From NCBI RefSeq assembly GCF_012979535.1, contig NZ_CP053015.1, positions 248,001 to 312,000 of the forward strand: a DNA stretch of 64,000 nucleotides, in the 5' to 3' direction. Position numbers and translations under genes: made by a program. Origin of the DNA: Sphingomonas lacunae. GTDB taxonomy: Bacteria; Pseudomonadota; Alphaproteobacteria; Sphingomonadales; Sphingomonadaceae. The notes beneath the pieces are model-generated. The model ran no database searches and was not told the DNA's origin. It saw nothing but the letters and a program-made list of their open reading frames with translations. Positions 8,829-19,580 of this stretch are shown one piece after another. How positions within the stretch are numbered: position 1 is the stretch's first letter; each line of letters begins with the position of its first letter.

Positions 8829-9775
8829 CGATCCCTCTCCACCACATAGCGGGCAATGGCGCGAAGCAGGTCACCCTCGCTGCCAAAACCCGACAGTTGC
8901 GCCACGGCCTGGTCGACCAGTGCATGCGCCTGTTCTCGCGCCCGGGCAACGCCCATCAGCGACACAAAGGTCTCCTTGCCGGCATCGGCATCCTTGCCCA
9001 CCGCTTTGCCGGCGACAGCAGCATCGCCCTCGACATCGATAAGGTCGTCGGCGATCTGGAAGGCGAGACCGATGTCACGGGCATAACCTCGCAAGGCGGC
9101 GCGTCCTTCATGCGGGATACGGCCGAGGATCGCGCCGGCTTCGAGGCACCAACCAATCAGCGCCCCGGTCTTGAGCTGCTGAAGACGGGTGACGGTAGCA
9201 AGATCAAAGCCCTGTCCGTCAGCGGCAAGGTCCATCATCTGTCCCCCCGCCATGCCGGCCGGGCCCGATGCCCTGGACAATTCCGCGATCAATTCCAAAC
9301 GGACGAACGGGTCGCTGTGCGTAGCCTCGTCGGCCAGAATATCAAATGCAAGCGCGTGCAACGAATCCCCGGCGAGGATCGCTGTCGCTTCGTCAAACGC
9401 CTTGTGCACCGTGGGCTTGCCGCGGCGCAGATCATCATCGTCCATCGCCGGCAGGTCATCGTGAATCAGTGAATACACATGAATAGCTTCTACCGCCGCG
9501 CCGGCACGCAGGGCGCATTCGCTGTCAACAGCAAACAGGTTGGCGCTGGCGCGCACGAGCAGAGGGCGCAACCGCTTGCCCCCGCCAATCGCGGCATGGC
9601 GCATCGCCTCATAGAGGCGCGCGCGCGGATCAGCGGGAACCGCCAGCAGCGCATCGAAATAGCGGTCGATATCGGCCGCGGTATCGGCCAGCGCCTGTTC
9701 GAGGAGCGGAGAGGCAGAGCGCGCCAAGTTCGTCTCAGTCGGCGTCAAATGGCGATATGCCGGTGGGCTGTCCAT
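8825..9775 (-). CDS. ispA: Polyprenyl (farnesyl) diphosphate synthase
   Basis: A trans-isoprenyl diphosphate synthase of 316 residues that condenses isopentenyl diphosphate with allylic diphosphates, most likely to farnesyl diphosphate. The first aspartate-rich motif is in IHDDLPAMDDDDLRRGKPT and the second in FQIADDLIDVEGD. GGGKRLRPLLV is the substrate-binding stretch. Identification as IspA rests on position next to xseB and the typical length. The start overlaps xseB by about 41 bp. The dxs gene often found next in other Alphaproteobacteria is replaced here by coaD. Confidence 0.93.
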   Translation of the reverse strand: MDSPPAYRHLTPTETNLARSASPLLEQALADTAADIDRYFDALLAVPADPRARLYEAMRHAAIGGGKRLRPLLVRASANLFAVDSECALRAGAAVEAIHVYSLIHDDLPAMDDDDLRRGKPTVHKAFDEATAILAGDSLHALAFDILADEATHSDPFVRLELIAELSRASGPAGMAGGQMMDLAADGQGFDLATVTRLQQLKTGALIGWCLEAGAILGRIPHEGRAALRGYARDIGLAFQIADDLIDVEGDAAVAGKAVGKDADAGKETFVSLMGVARAREQAHALVDQAVAQLSGFGSEGDLLRAIARYVVERDR

Positions 9776-9986
9776 CAGTGCCTATCCGGATTCGTTCGAT
9801 GCGCGCCTCCGCATCACGCAGGCGGGCATCACAATGCGCCTTGAGCGCTGTGGCGCGCTCGTACAGCGCAATGGCATTGTCGAGCGGAACCTGACCGGCT
9901 TCGAGCTGGCGGACAATGGCGGCCAGTTGCTCCAAGGCATCCTCAAAGCTCAACCCGGCAAGATTTTGGGACATCGGATCAGTCAT
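9735..9986 (-). CDS. xseB: Exodeoxyribonuclease VII small subunit
   Basis: The 83-residue small subunit of exonuclease VII, which cuts single-stranded DNA from either end together with XseA. The family signature is clear: LSFEDALEQLAAIVRQLEAGQVPLDNAIALYERATAL, followed by a coiled C-terminal helix with KAHCDARLRDAEARIERI. The ATG at 9986 is preferred; a GTG at 10016 would add ten residues unlike the family, and the ATG four codons further on is also possible. It is the first gene of the leftward xseB-ispA-coaD group, and its 3' end overlaps ispA. Confidence 0.93.
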   Translation of the reverse strand: MTDPMSQNLAGLSFEDALEQLAAIVRQLEAGQVPLDNAIALYERATALKAHCDARLRDAEARIERIRIGTDGQPTGISPFDAD

Positions 9987-10113
9987 GGCGGGCACTTGTG
10001 GCTGCGCGCGGTGCACGGGTCAAGCATGTCAGGAGAGGCCAAGACGGAAAATACCGACAGCTTGCCCTGCGCCCCCAAGCCGCTAAGCTGCCCGACTGGC
10101 ACGGAACAAGGAA

Positions 10114-10530
10114 ATGGTCTTCATGCAATATGCCATCGCGACGCTCGTCACTGCCCTTGCCTTTGGTGCGCTCGATGCGGTTTGGCTCAACACCATGTTC
10201 ACCCGCCTCTACAAGCCCGAGATCGGGGAGTTGCTGGGCGATTTGCGCTGGGCACCGGCGCTGATCTTCTATGGGCTCTACATCGTCGGCATCCAGATTT
10301 TCGCCATCGCTCCTGCACTGGCAAGTGGCAAATGGACCACCGCCCTCCTCTATGGCGCGTTGTTCGGGTTCTTCTGCTACGCCACCTATGACCTGACCAA
10401 CCATGCGACGATGAAGGTGTGGAGCATCAAGGTCACCGTCATCGACATCATCTGGGGCAGCTTTGCCACCGGCACGGCAGCGGCCATTGCTGCGGCAGCA
10501 ACGCTGGCCGCGCTGCCAGCCCGGACCTGA
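10114..10530 (+). CDS. DUF2177-family membrane protein
   Basis: A 138-residue integral membrane protein of the DUF2177 family, function unknown. Four hydrophobic helices can be drawn: residues 5-25 (ATLVTALAFGALDAVWL), 46-66, 75-93 (LLYGALFGFFCYATYDLTN) and 110-133. FDAVWL-like and YATYDLTN stretches are characteristic of the family. It diverges from xseB across about 127 bp and is followed 23 bp later by another membrane-protein gene on the same strand, so the two are probably one transcript. No enzymatic motif is visible. Confidence 0.85.
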   Translation: MVFMQYAIATLVTALAFGALDAVWLNTMFTRLYKPEIGELLGDLRWAPALIFYGLYIVGIQIFAIAPALASGKWTTALLYGALFGFFCYATYDLTNHATMKVWSIKVTVIDIIWGSFATGTAAAIAAAATLAALPART

Positions 10531-10553
10531 ACCGGCAAAGGGGGGAAGTATCC

Positions 10554-11213
10554 ATGTTCATCGGCCACTGGGCCCCGGCTCTGGTAGCGGCAGCGCATCC
10601 CAAGGCGCCAGGGCTGGGCACATTGTTCATCGCCGGACAGCTGGTCGACTGGGGGTTCTTCAGCCTGATGCTGCTGGGCGTCGAAGACATGCGCGTTTCG
10701 CCCGGCATATCGGTGATGAACCCGATGGATCTATATCATATGCCCTGGACGCACAGTCTGGTCGGCAGCGTCGTCTGGGCGGCAGGCTTTGCGTTCGTCC
10801 TCTGGCTATGGCGGCAGGACAGGATAGCTGCGATGATGGGCGGCGCAGTCGTTCTGAGTCATTGGTTCCTTGACCTCATCGTCCATGTGCCGGATCTGAC
10901 ATTGTGGGGTAGCCCGCCAAAGCTTGGTTTGGGCCTGTGGAATCATCCGGACATCGCCATGCCTCTGGAATTGGGCATCACACTGGCGGCCCTGCTTTAC
11001 TACAGCTGGAAAACCCGGGCGATTGGCGTGATTGGTCGCATCGGCCCGGCCTTGCTGGGCCTGTTGCTGCTGAGCGTACAGATGATCAATTGGTTCGGAG
11101 AAGAGGCCACCGAGGTGTCCGCGGCCATTCCGCTGACTGCATTGGCTGCCTACGGCGTTGTGACTTTGGTGGCTTGGGCTATCGACCAGCAGCGGAGACG
11201 AACCGCCGCCTGA
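10554..11213 (+). CDS. Multi-pass membrane protein, possible metal-dependent hydrolase-like
   Basis: A 219-residue polytopic membrane protein with about six hydrophobic helices. The open frame extends upstream to 10419 but only as a shadow of the preceding gene; the ATG at 10554 follows a G-rich stretch (AAAGGGGGGAAG) at good distance. Conserved-looking polar residues within or near membranes (FIGHW at the start, PWTHSL, LSHWFLDLIVHVPD) recall the His/Asp-rich DUF457/YdjM-type inner-membrane proteins. That likeness is a pattern impression, not an identification. It is probably co-transcribed with the DUF2177 gene. Confidence 0.7.
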   Translation: MFIGHWAPALVAAAHPKAPGLGTLFIAGQLVDWGFFSLMLLGVEDMRVSPGISVMNPMDLYHMPWTHSLVGSVVWAAGFAFVLWLWRQDRIAAMMGGAVVLSHWFLDLIVHVPDLTLWGSPPKLGLGLWNHPDIAMPLELGITLAALLYYSWKTRAIGVIGRIGPALLGLLLLSVQMINWFGEEATEVSAAIPLTALAAYGVVTLVAWAIDQQRRRTAA

Positions 11214-11218
11214 ACGCT

Positions 11219-11506
11219 TCAATTCATGAACGCGATGAGCACCAAATCAAGCAGATACCAGATGCCGAGAAGGACAATCAGCCCGATGCCCAAAAGGGGT
11301 ATCCAGGCCAGCGCCGTGACAGCGCCAATCAGCAGGCTGGTTTGCAGCATGCCGCTGCCAATACGGCCCATATAATAGCGGTGTGCGCCGAGCATTCCGA
11401 AAAAGAACCACAGGATGTACGCCACCCAGATCGATTTTTCGTCGTCCCGTTCGGCCTTGATGTGCCCGAACGCGAACAAATCCCCATGATACACCGGCGC
11501 GGCCAT
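11219..11506 (-). CDS. TM2-domain membrane protein
   Basis: A 95-residue TM2-domain protein. After about 25 soluble residues the typical sequence appears: KSIWVAYILWFFFGMLGAHRYYMGR is the first helix with its conserved G-x-HR-Y turn. A second hydrophobic span (LIGAVTALAWIPLLGIGLIVLLGIWYLLDLVLI) reads as one or two helices and ends with the family's WYLLD. The ATG at 11506 has a GGAG box upstream; a GTG at 11530 adds only 8 residues. The gene is convergent with the preceding membrane-protein gene, 5 bp apart. TM2 proteins have no settled biochemical role in bacteria. Confidence 0.88.
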   Translation of the reverse strand: MAAPVYHGDLFAFGHIKAERDDEKSIWVAYILWFFFGMLGAHRYYMGRIGSGMLQTSLLIGAVTALAWIPLLGIGLIVLLGIWYLLDLVLIAFMN

Positions 11507-11641
11507 AGCTCCGCTCCCTGACTGGTCCACATTGCTGATCCTTTTGCCTCAGCCACGCTAAGATCGCGTTAATCGCCTCCACCGAGTGGTGTGCCTATCG
11601 GGGACTAGGCGGAATCGCCTGTTGCCGCTAAGGCGCGGCGC

Positions 11642-13882
<2,241 letters not shown>

Positions 13883-13885
13883 GGT

Positions 13886-13964
13886 CCTTGGCCGCCCTGA
13901 ACGTGTTTCAGGGTCCAAGGAAACTGTGTGCCAACTCTGGATGCTGAAACAGGTTCAGCATGAC
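13886..13964. repeat. Paired palindromic repeat between purL and coq4
   Basis: Two hairpins sit side by side between convergent genes. The first has arms CCCTGAA and TTCAGGG (13895-13913), bracketed by CCTTGG and CCAAGG. The second has arms ATGCTGAA and TTCAGCAT (13941-13961). This form is known to me as an interspersed repeat in sphingomonad genomes. Here it could also terminate transcription from both sides, although no T-run follows. Confidence 0.75.
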
Positions 13965-14000
13965 GAGCGTCGGAGGCGGCGTTGCAATGCCGAGGCGTGC

Positions 14001-14792
14001 TTACGCCGCGGCGGGCGCAGCGAGGAAGTTGTAGGGGTCGATGCCGCGGCTGGTATAGGCGCGATGGCACGCGTGATATTGCGCCGGATCACCAATGCCG
14101 AGACGCTGACGGGCGGCGCTGAGCGGTTCCTTGAGCAGATCAAGGATCGACTGGTGGTGGATTTTCAGCGCAGCGCGGCCATTCAGACGCCCTTCCTTGA
14201 GCGCGGCAAAGATCGGCGCGTCGGCCTTGACCGAACGCTTCAACTCAAGTCCACCGGCATAAGCGATGAAGATGTTGCCGAGGTTGCGGTTCTGGCCCCA
14301 GGTGAAGGCCAGCACGCACTGCTCGCCCAAAGCATCGCGACCATAGCCGGTCAGCACATGCAGCATGTCATGCGTGTCGCGCAGGCGGTTTGCATACCAT
14401 TGCAGCTGGTCGTCAAACACCGGCCGGCCCATCTTGGCGCTCTCGGCGACCAGCCCTGCGGCACTGAGTCCTTCCTGTTCCATGAAGTCGCAGTAAGCGT
14501 GCGCCACGCTGCCCAGCGGAGTGCGGCGCAACGTTTCATGATCGTCGAGCACGTCGGGCAGGTAGAATTCCTCGCGCATCAGGCGCTGGCCCTGCTCGCT
14601 TTCGCAGAAGGCCTGCGCTTCGGGCAGGAAGCTTTTGCGCGGCAGCGATTCAAAAATGTGGAACACCTGTTCGGTGTCTTCCTTGTCCTTGATCAGCTCA
14701 CGGAAGTGACCCAGCGCCTTGAACGGACGGAATTTCAAAGGTTTGCGCGAAGGGTCGGCAAAAATGGCGGGGACGGCGGGGGGAGTCGTCAC
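14001..14792 (-). CDS. COQ4-family ubiquinone biosynthesis protein
   Basis: A bacterial COQ4 homologue of about 263 residues. In mitochondria COQ4 organises ubiquinone synthesis and has recently been linked to removal of the ring C1 carboxyl; bacterial homologues are typical of sphingomonads. The hallmark metal-site motif is RDTHDMLHVLTGYGRDALGE (HDxxHxxxG with a following E). The open frame runs up to 14957, but upstream residues are not COQ4-like. The GTG at 14792 lies about 8 nt after an AGAGAG stretch and gives MTTPPAVPAIF; a GTG three codons earlier is an alternative. It diverges from bfd across about 145 bp containing a candidate Fur box. Confidence 0.85.
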   Translation of the reverse strand: MTTPPAVPAIFADPSRKPLKFRPFKALGHFRELIKDKEDTEQVFHIFESLPRKSFLPEAQAFCESEQGQRLMREEFYLPDVLDDHETLRRTPLGSVAHAYCDFMEQEGLSAAGLVAESAKMGRPVFDDQLQWYANRLRDTHDMLHVLTGYGRDALGEQCVLAFTWGQNRNLGNIFIAYAGGLELKRSVKADAPIFAALKEGRLNGRAALKIHHQSILDLLKEPLSAARQRLGIGDPAQYHACHRAYTSRGIDPYNFLAAPAAA

Positions 14793-14903
14793 GATGGTCA
14801 CTCTCTCTGTTGCAACAATGACCCGAATCAGGGGCATCCAGATCGATGAGCCTAGACATAGATTAGTTAACATCCATGTCAATAGCGATGGTCGCGATTT
14901 CGC

Positions 14904-14920
14904 TTGCGATTCACTCGCAA
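14904..14920 (+). promoter_or_regulatory. Candidate Fur box upstream of bfd-bfr
   Basis: A perfect inverted repeat TTGCGA-TTCAC-TCGCAA ends 17 bp before the bfd start. Read as a 7-1-7 site it is TGCGATT-C-ACTCGCA, with half-sites matching at 6 of 7 positions. The form fits GC-rich versions of Fur operators, and the downstream genes bfd and bfr are standard iron-regulated targets. The assignment is inference from pattern plus context. The coq4 gene diverges from the same region and could be affected as well. Confidence 0.6.
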
Positions 14921-14937
14921 TAGCATAGTCTGGGGAC

Positions 14938-15129
14938 ATGATCATCTGTAGCTGCAATGCGATTCGCGAAGAAGAGATCAGGGGAATGGCCCGCTGTGGC
15001 CACGCCTGTCCGGTCGCCGCCTATGCAGCCTTGGGATGCAATCCGCAGTGCGGTTGCTGCCTCGATTATGCGCAGGAGATCATCGACGAGGAGCATGAGG
15101 CGCTGAACCCGGTCGCCCGCGCTGCCTGA
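14938..15129 (+). CDS. bfd: Bacterioferritin-associated ferredoxin
   Basis: Bfd is a small [2Fe-2S] protein that docks on bacterioferritin and passes in electrons so that stored Fe(III) is released as Fe(II). At 63 residues it has the standard length. The cluster ligands are at the expected positions: C4 and C6 in IICSCNAI, then C38 and C41 in NPQCGCC; C20, C24, C34 and C40 are extra cysteines. It is followed on the same strand by bfr, about 105 bp away. A candidate Fur box lies directly upstream, which fits expression under iron shortage. Confidence 0.93.
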   Translation: MIICSCNAIREEEIRGMARCGHACPVAAYAALGCNPQCGCCLDYAQEIIDEEHEALNPVARAA

Positions 15130-15234
15130 CGAACCATGGCTACCGCTGACCCATTGTCAGCGGTTGGTCTCATTGTGCTTGCACGCTGTTTCTGGCGGGC
15201 TAGAATCGTGCTCCCAACATAGGAGTGTCTGGTC

Positions 15235-15714
15235 ATGAAGGGCGACGCGCGCGTCATTGAATTGCTCAACGAATGCCTTCGCAACGAGCTGACGGCGATC
15301 AACCAATATTGGCTGCACTATCGGCTGCTCGACAATTGGGGCGTCACCCGGCTGGCGGACTATGAGCGGCACGAATCCATCGACGAGATGAAGCATGCCG
15401 ACCAGTTGGCCGAGCGTATCCTGTTCCTTGAAGGGCTGCCCAATTTCCAGGCGCTTGGCCGTCTGAGGATTGGCGAATCGGTCGAGGAAATCCTCAAGGC
15501 CGACCTGGCCATCGAGATGGAGGCTTTGGAACAGCTCAAGGGTGCCATTGCCCATTGCGAGGCGGTGCGCGATTTTCCCAGCCGTGACCTGTTCGCCAGC
15601 ATCCTCCGCAGCGAGGAAGAGCATGTCGACCATATCGAACAGCAGCTCGAAATGATCGCGCGGATGGGGATCGAAAATTACATTCAGCTGCAATCGCGAC
15701 CGATCAGCGAGTGA
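15235..15714 (+). CDS. bfr: Bacterioferritin
   Basis: Bacterioferritin forms the 24-subunit haem-containing iron-storage shell and oxidises Fe(II) at a dinuclear site. The 159 residues align with the E. coli protein without gaps at the key places. Ferroxidase ligands are E18, E51, H54, E94, E127 and H130, and the haem ligand is M52. The start has an AGGAG box (TAGGAGTGTCTGGTC-ATG). The bfd-bfr pairing couples storage and release. No residue of the ferroxidase centre is missing, so it should be an active Bfr rather than a haem-only subunit. Confidence 0.97.
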   Translation: MKGDARVIELLNECLRNELTAINQYWLHYRLLDNWGVTRLADYERHESIDEMKHADQLAERILFLEGLPNFQALGRLRIGESVEEILKADLAIEMEALEQLKGAIAHCEAVRDFPSRDLFASILRSEEEHVDHIEQQLEMIARMGIENYIQLQSRPISE

Positions 15715-15735
15715 CCTGTCGAGCGGCGCTGCCGG

Positions 15736-16683
15736 TCAGCGTCGCTCGAATGCTGTAAGGCCGGGGCCCAGCACATTGCGGCCAATAGCGAGCCGTTCGC
15801 CGGACCAGTCAGCGACGAACACCGTCTCACGCTCAACGCCCGGCGCGAGCCGTGCGGTATTGCCGCTGATCACGAGGCCCGCCGAGGAATGATCCTGCGC
15901 TTCTGGCGCAACGGCGATGAAGGCGGAATAATTCTGCTTGTTCTCACCCTGGATGAACAGGTTGTCGGCGATGGTCCCGGAGGAACCGGCCGACAGATCA
16001 ATCATGTAATTGGATTCATTACCCAGCGTGTCGTCGAACGTGTTGTCGCGAATGTCGGCCATTGGCGCGCGGGTCTTTATGTAATGACCGCCCGTGCCGC
16101 GCTCAAAGCGGGAGCGCGTTACTGTTAGCGAGCGATAGCCGCCGATATAGATGCTGTGCGAAGGGCCGCCGTCATTGCGGCCAAGCCGCGAAAAGGTGGA
16201 GCGGTCAATTGTGACATCGGCACCTTCATCGGGCGCGGTCAATATGCCCTGGTCGCTGTTGCGGAAATAGCTGTTGGTGATGGAGAGATTGCTGCGTTCC
16301 AGCCGGATGCCAGCACCGTTGCGGTCAGCGACCCGCATGTTCTGGAAAACGATGCCATCAACACTGGCACCTTCGCCACGCAGAACAAGGGCAGCCTTGC
16401 CTTCGCATTCCACGCCATCGAACACCGCCTGCCCCGGCTGGGTCGAGCGGAAATGCACCACACCCTGCGTCTGAACAGCGCATTGCCGATAGCTGCCCGG
16501 CGCGAGCAGGATGGTGCCCTCCCCATCGCCGATTGCATCCACTGCGTCCTGCACCGAGGAGAAAGTCTCCCGCAGTTCGGGAACGGTGATACCCGGCGCT
16601 TCATCCTGTGCCAGCACGGGGATGGCGGCGATGGACAGGGCCACCGCAGTCGCCGGGGCGAGTGTGAAAAGAAGGCGCTTCAT
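15736..16683 (-). CDS. Right-handed beta-helix repeat protein, exported
   Basis: A 315-residue secreted protein with a signal peptide (MKRLLFTLAPATAVALSIAAIPVLAQ). The rest reads as parallel beta-helix coils: repeated short strands such as GIRLERSNLSITNSYFRN, TIDRSTFSRLG, TVTRSRFERG and IADNLFIQGEN, the pattern of pectate-lyase-like or NosD-like proteins. SIYIGGYRSLTVTRSRF with GGHYIKTRA recalls a mid-protein conserved stretch. No polysaccharide-lyase catalytic triad could be assigned. It probably binds or cleaves an extracellular glycan, but substrate and activity are unknown. It stands between convergent bfr and the end of metH, separately transcribed. Confidence 0.75.
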   Translation of the reverse strand: MKRLLFTLAPATAVALSIAAIPVLAQDEAPGITVPELRETFSSVQDAVDAIGDGEGTILLAPGSYRQCAVQTQGVVHFRSTQPGQAVFDGVECEGKAALVLRGEGASVDGIVFQNMRVADRNGAGIRLERSNLSITNSYFRNSDQGILTAPDEGADVTIDRSTFSRLGRNDGGPSHSIYIGGYRSLTVTRSRFERGTGGHYIKTRAPMADIRDNTFDDTLGNESNYMIDLSAGSSGTIADNLFIQGENKQNYSAFIAVAPEAQDHSSAGLVISGNTARLAPGVERETVFVADWSGERLAIGRNVLGPGLTAFERR

Positions 16684-16748
16684 GCCACGCTCCCTACCAG
16701 AATCTCGCTACCGGAGAATTAACGCGGACCCCCCCGCCTGAGACAGCC

Positions 16749-19469
16749 TCAATCAAGGTTGGGCCGCAACCAGCGCCGGGCCGTCCCGACATCAACGCCG
16801 CGCCGGGCTGCATAGTCCTCAAGCTGCTCTTCACCGACGCGTGCAACGCCGAAATACTCGCTTTGCGGGTGACCGAAGTAAAAGCCCGAGACGGCGGCGG
16901 TTGGCAGCATGGCGAAATTCTCTGTCAGGCTGAGGCCCGCACTGTTCCCCGCATCGAGCAGGTCAAACAGGATGGGCTTGAGGCTGTGTTCCGGACAGGC
17001 GGGATAGCCCGGTGCCGGGCGAATGCCGCGATATTGCTCACGGATCAGCGCCTCATTGGTCAATTGCTCACCCGGCGCATAGCCCCACAGGGTCGTGCGC
17101 ACATGTTGATGCAGACGCTCGGCAAAAGCTTCGGCAAAACGGTCGGCCAGCGCCTTGGCGAGGATGTCCGAATAGTCATCCTTGTCGGCGCGGAAACGCT
17201 CAAGGTGCGGTTCCAGCCCGTGTATGCCAACAGCAAAACCACCGATCCAGTCACCGTCATGATCGATGAAATCGGCAAGGCACATGTTCGCCCTGCCCTC
17301 GCGCTTGGTGATCTGTTGCCGCAGGAAAGGCAGGCGGACATGGTGGAAATCACCATCAAGCCCGAAATGATCGCCAGGGAGCGAGGCGGTGATGCCATGG
17401 GTCCGCGCGGTCCATTCCTCTCCGGCAAAGGCCGGCATCTGGTCAGGATGCAGCGGCACGTGGACGATCACGTCATCGCCATCGCGGCGGCACGGCCACA
17501 GGCCGACGACACCGCGCGCGGTGAACCATTTCTCGTCAATGATACGCTTGAGCATCGCCTGCGCGTCAGCCCACAGCGCGGTCGCGCTCTCGCCCACCAC
17601 CTCGTCGGTGAGGATCGCCGGGAAATTGCCTGCCAGTTCCCATGCGCGAAAGAAAGGCGTCCAGTCGATGGCCTCAGCCAGGTCGGCCAGATCCCAATCG
17701 TCGAACACATGCAGCCCCGGATGTTCAGGCGGCGGCGGCTTGTCGCTCATGTCGGCGACAAAGGCATTGGCCCGCGCATCGGCTAGGCTGAGCAATGCAC
17801 TCTGTCCCTTGCCCTCGCGCACATCACGAACATGTTGATACTCCGCAGCGATCGCCCCGACATAATCCTCGACGCCGGTATCGCTGACGAGCGCCGTCGC
17901 CACTCCGACCGCGCGACTGGCGTCCAGAACGTGGATAACCGGACCGTCATAGGCCGGATCGATCCGCAGAGCGGTATGCACCTTTGACGTGGTCGCGCCG
18001 CCGATCAGCAGCGGAATGCTCATGCCCGCGCGCTGCATTTCCTCAGCGACCGTCACCATCTCGTCGAGGCTGGGGGTGATCAAACCCGACAGGCCGATGA
18101 TGTCGGCATCATGCTCTTGCGCTGCCTTGATGATGTCTTGCCAGGGCACCATCACGCCCAGGTCGATGACCTCATAGCCATTGCACTGCAACACCACGCC
18201 GACGATGTTCTTGCCGATGTCATGCACATCGCCCTTGACCGTAGCCATGATGATCCGGCCCTTTGCGCGGGCACCCTCTTCCTTCTCCGCCTCGATGAAG
18301 GGGATCAGGTGGGCGACTGCCTTTTTCATGACGCGGGCCGATTTCACCACCTGCGGCAGGAACATCTTGCCTGAGCCGAACAGGTCACCGACGACATTCA
18401 TGCCGTCCATCAGCGGGCCTTCGATCACCTCGATCGGACGGCCGCCACGCTCCTTGACCGCTAGGCGGGCTTCCTCGGTATCGTCCACCACATAGGCGTC
18501 GATGCCCTTGACCAGTGCATGTTCGAGCCGCTTGGTCACCTCCCAGCCGCGCCATTCCTCGGCCTGCTTTTCGGCGACCGCATCCTTACCCTTGAAGCTT
18601 TCGGCCAAGGCGATCAGCCGGTCGGTCGCGCCCTCGTCGCGGTTGAGGATGACATCCTCGCAGGCGGTGCGCAGCGCTGGGTCAATCTGGTCGTAAATGT
18701 CGAGCTGCCCCGCATTGACGATCGCCATGTCCATCCCCGCCGGAATGGCATGATAGAGGAAGACGGAGTGCATCGCCCGGCGCACCGGTTCATTGCCGCG
18801 AAAGCTGAATGACAGGTTGGAGAGGCCGCCCGAGACGTGGACATGCGGGCATCGCGCCTTGATCTCTCGCGTCGCCTCGATGAAATCTACACCGTAATTG
18901 TTATGCTCCTCGATGCCCGTCGCCACGGCGAAGACATTCGGGTCAAAGATGATGTCCTCGGGCGGGAAACCGATGCCGGTCAGCAGCTCATAGGCGCGGC
19001 AGCAGATTTCGACCTTGCGGTCCTTGGTATCGGCCTGCCCCTTTTCATCGAACGCCATGACAACGACGGCGGCGCCATAGGCCATGCACAGACGTGCATG
19101 ATGAAGGAAGGCATCCTCCCCTTCCTTCATGCTGATGGAATTGACGATCGGCTTGCCGGGGACGCACTTCAGCCCCGCCTCGATCACGTCCCACTTGGAG
19201 CTGTCGATCATCACCGGCACCCGGGCGATGTCGGGTTCGGCAGCGATCAGCTTCAAAAAGGTCGTCATGGCCTGGTGCGCGTCGAGCAGCCCTTCGTCCA
19301 TGTTGACGTCAATCACCTGCGCGCCATTTTCGACCTGCTGCCGGGCGACCTCGACCGCCTTGGCATAATCGCCGGCCATGATCAGCTTCTTGAACGCGGC
19401 GCTGCCAGTGACGTTGGTGCGTTCACCGACGTTGACGAAAGAGGTGGAGGATTGGGCCGTTGCATTCAT
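16749..19469 (-). CDS. metH: Methionine synthase, folate/cobalamin/activation part
   Basis: The C-terminal three quarters of cobalamin-dependent methionine synthase, encoded as a separate 906-residue protein. In order: a methyltetrahydrofolate-binding (pterin) domain from about residue 8 ([13 protein letters not shown]), a cap domain, the B12-binding Rossmann domain with the lower axial ligand motif [14 protein letters not shown], and the AdoMet-dependent reactivation domain with [12 protein letters not shown] near the C-terminus. The homocysteine-binding domain is supplied by the gene just upstream (19581-20627). A split MetH is normal in several alphaproteobacterial groups. It is the last gene of the regulator-metF-metH operon. 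Confidence 0.95.
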   Translation of the reverse strand: MNATAQSSTSFVNVGERTNVTGSAAFKKLIMAGDYAKAVEVARQQVENGAQVIDVNMDEGLLDAHQAMTTFLKLIAAEPDIARVPVMIDSSKWDVIEAGLKCVPGKPIVNSISMKEGEDAFLHHARLCMAYGAAVVVMAFDEKGQADTKDRKVEICCRAYELLTGIGFPPEDIIFDPNVFAVATGIEEHNNYGVDFIEATREIKARCPHVHVSGGLSNLSFSFRGNEPVRRAMHSVFLYHAIPAGMDMAIVNAGQLDIYDQIDPALRTACEDVILNRDEGATDRLIALAESFKGKDAVAEKQAEEWRGWEVTKRLEHALVKGIDAYVVDDTEEARLAVKERGGRPIEVIEGPLMDGMNVVGDLFGSGKMFLPQVVKSARVMKKAVAHLIPFIEAEKEEGARAKGRIIMATVKGDVHDIGKNIVGVVLQCNGYEVIDLGVMVPWQDIIKAAQEHDADIIGLSGLITPSLDEMVTVAEEMQRAGMSIPLLIGGATTSKVHTALRIDPAYDGPVIHVLDASRAVGVATALVSDTGVEDYVGAIAAEYQHVRDVREGKGQSALLSLADARANAFVADMSDKPPPPEHPGLHVFDDWDLADLAEAIDWTPFFRAWELAGNFPAILTDEVVGESATALWADAQAMLKRIIDEKWFTARGVVGLWPCRRDGDDVIVHVPLHPDQMPAFAGEEWTARTHGITASLPGDHFGLDGDFHHVRLPFLRQQITKREGRANMCLADFIDHDGDWIGGFAVGIHGLEPHLERFRADKDDYSDILAKALADRFAEAFAERLHQHVRTTLWGYAPGEQLTNEALIREQYRGIRPAPGYPACPEHSLKPILFDLLDAGNSAGLSLTENFAMLPTAAVSGFYFGHPQSEYFGVARVGEEQLEDYAARRGVDVGTARRWLRPNLD

Positions 19470-19474
19470 TGTTC

Positions 19475-19562
19475 GTCATCCCCGCGAAGGCGGGGATCCA
19501 TCTCCCCGCGCCGCGTCAAATTCAAAGGGCAAGAGATGGATTCCCGCCTTCGCGGGAATGAC
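19475..19562. repeat. Inverted repeat between the two metH genes
   Basis: Two roughly 29-bp arms in opposite orientation (19475-19503 and 19534-19562) are separated by about 30 bp. Each arm has an inner palindrome (CCCGCGAAGGCGGG and CCCGCCTTCGCGGG). It is an example of the abundant ATTCCCGCNNNCGCGGGAAT-type interspersed repeat of Alphaproteobacteria. It lies inside an operon, between the two halves of methionine synthase, and could act as an RNA processing or stabilising hairpin. Confidence 0.85.
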
Positions 19563-19580
19563 AATCTCAACTCATCAAAA

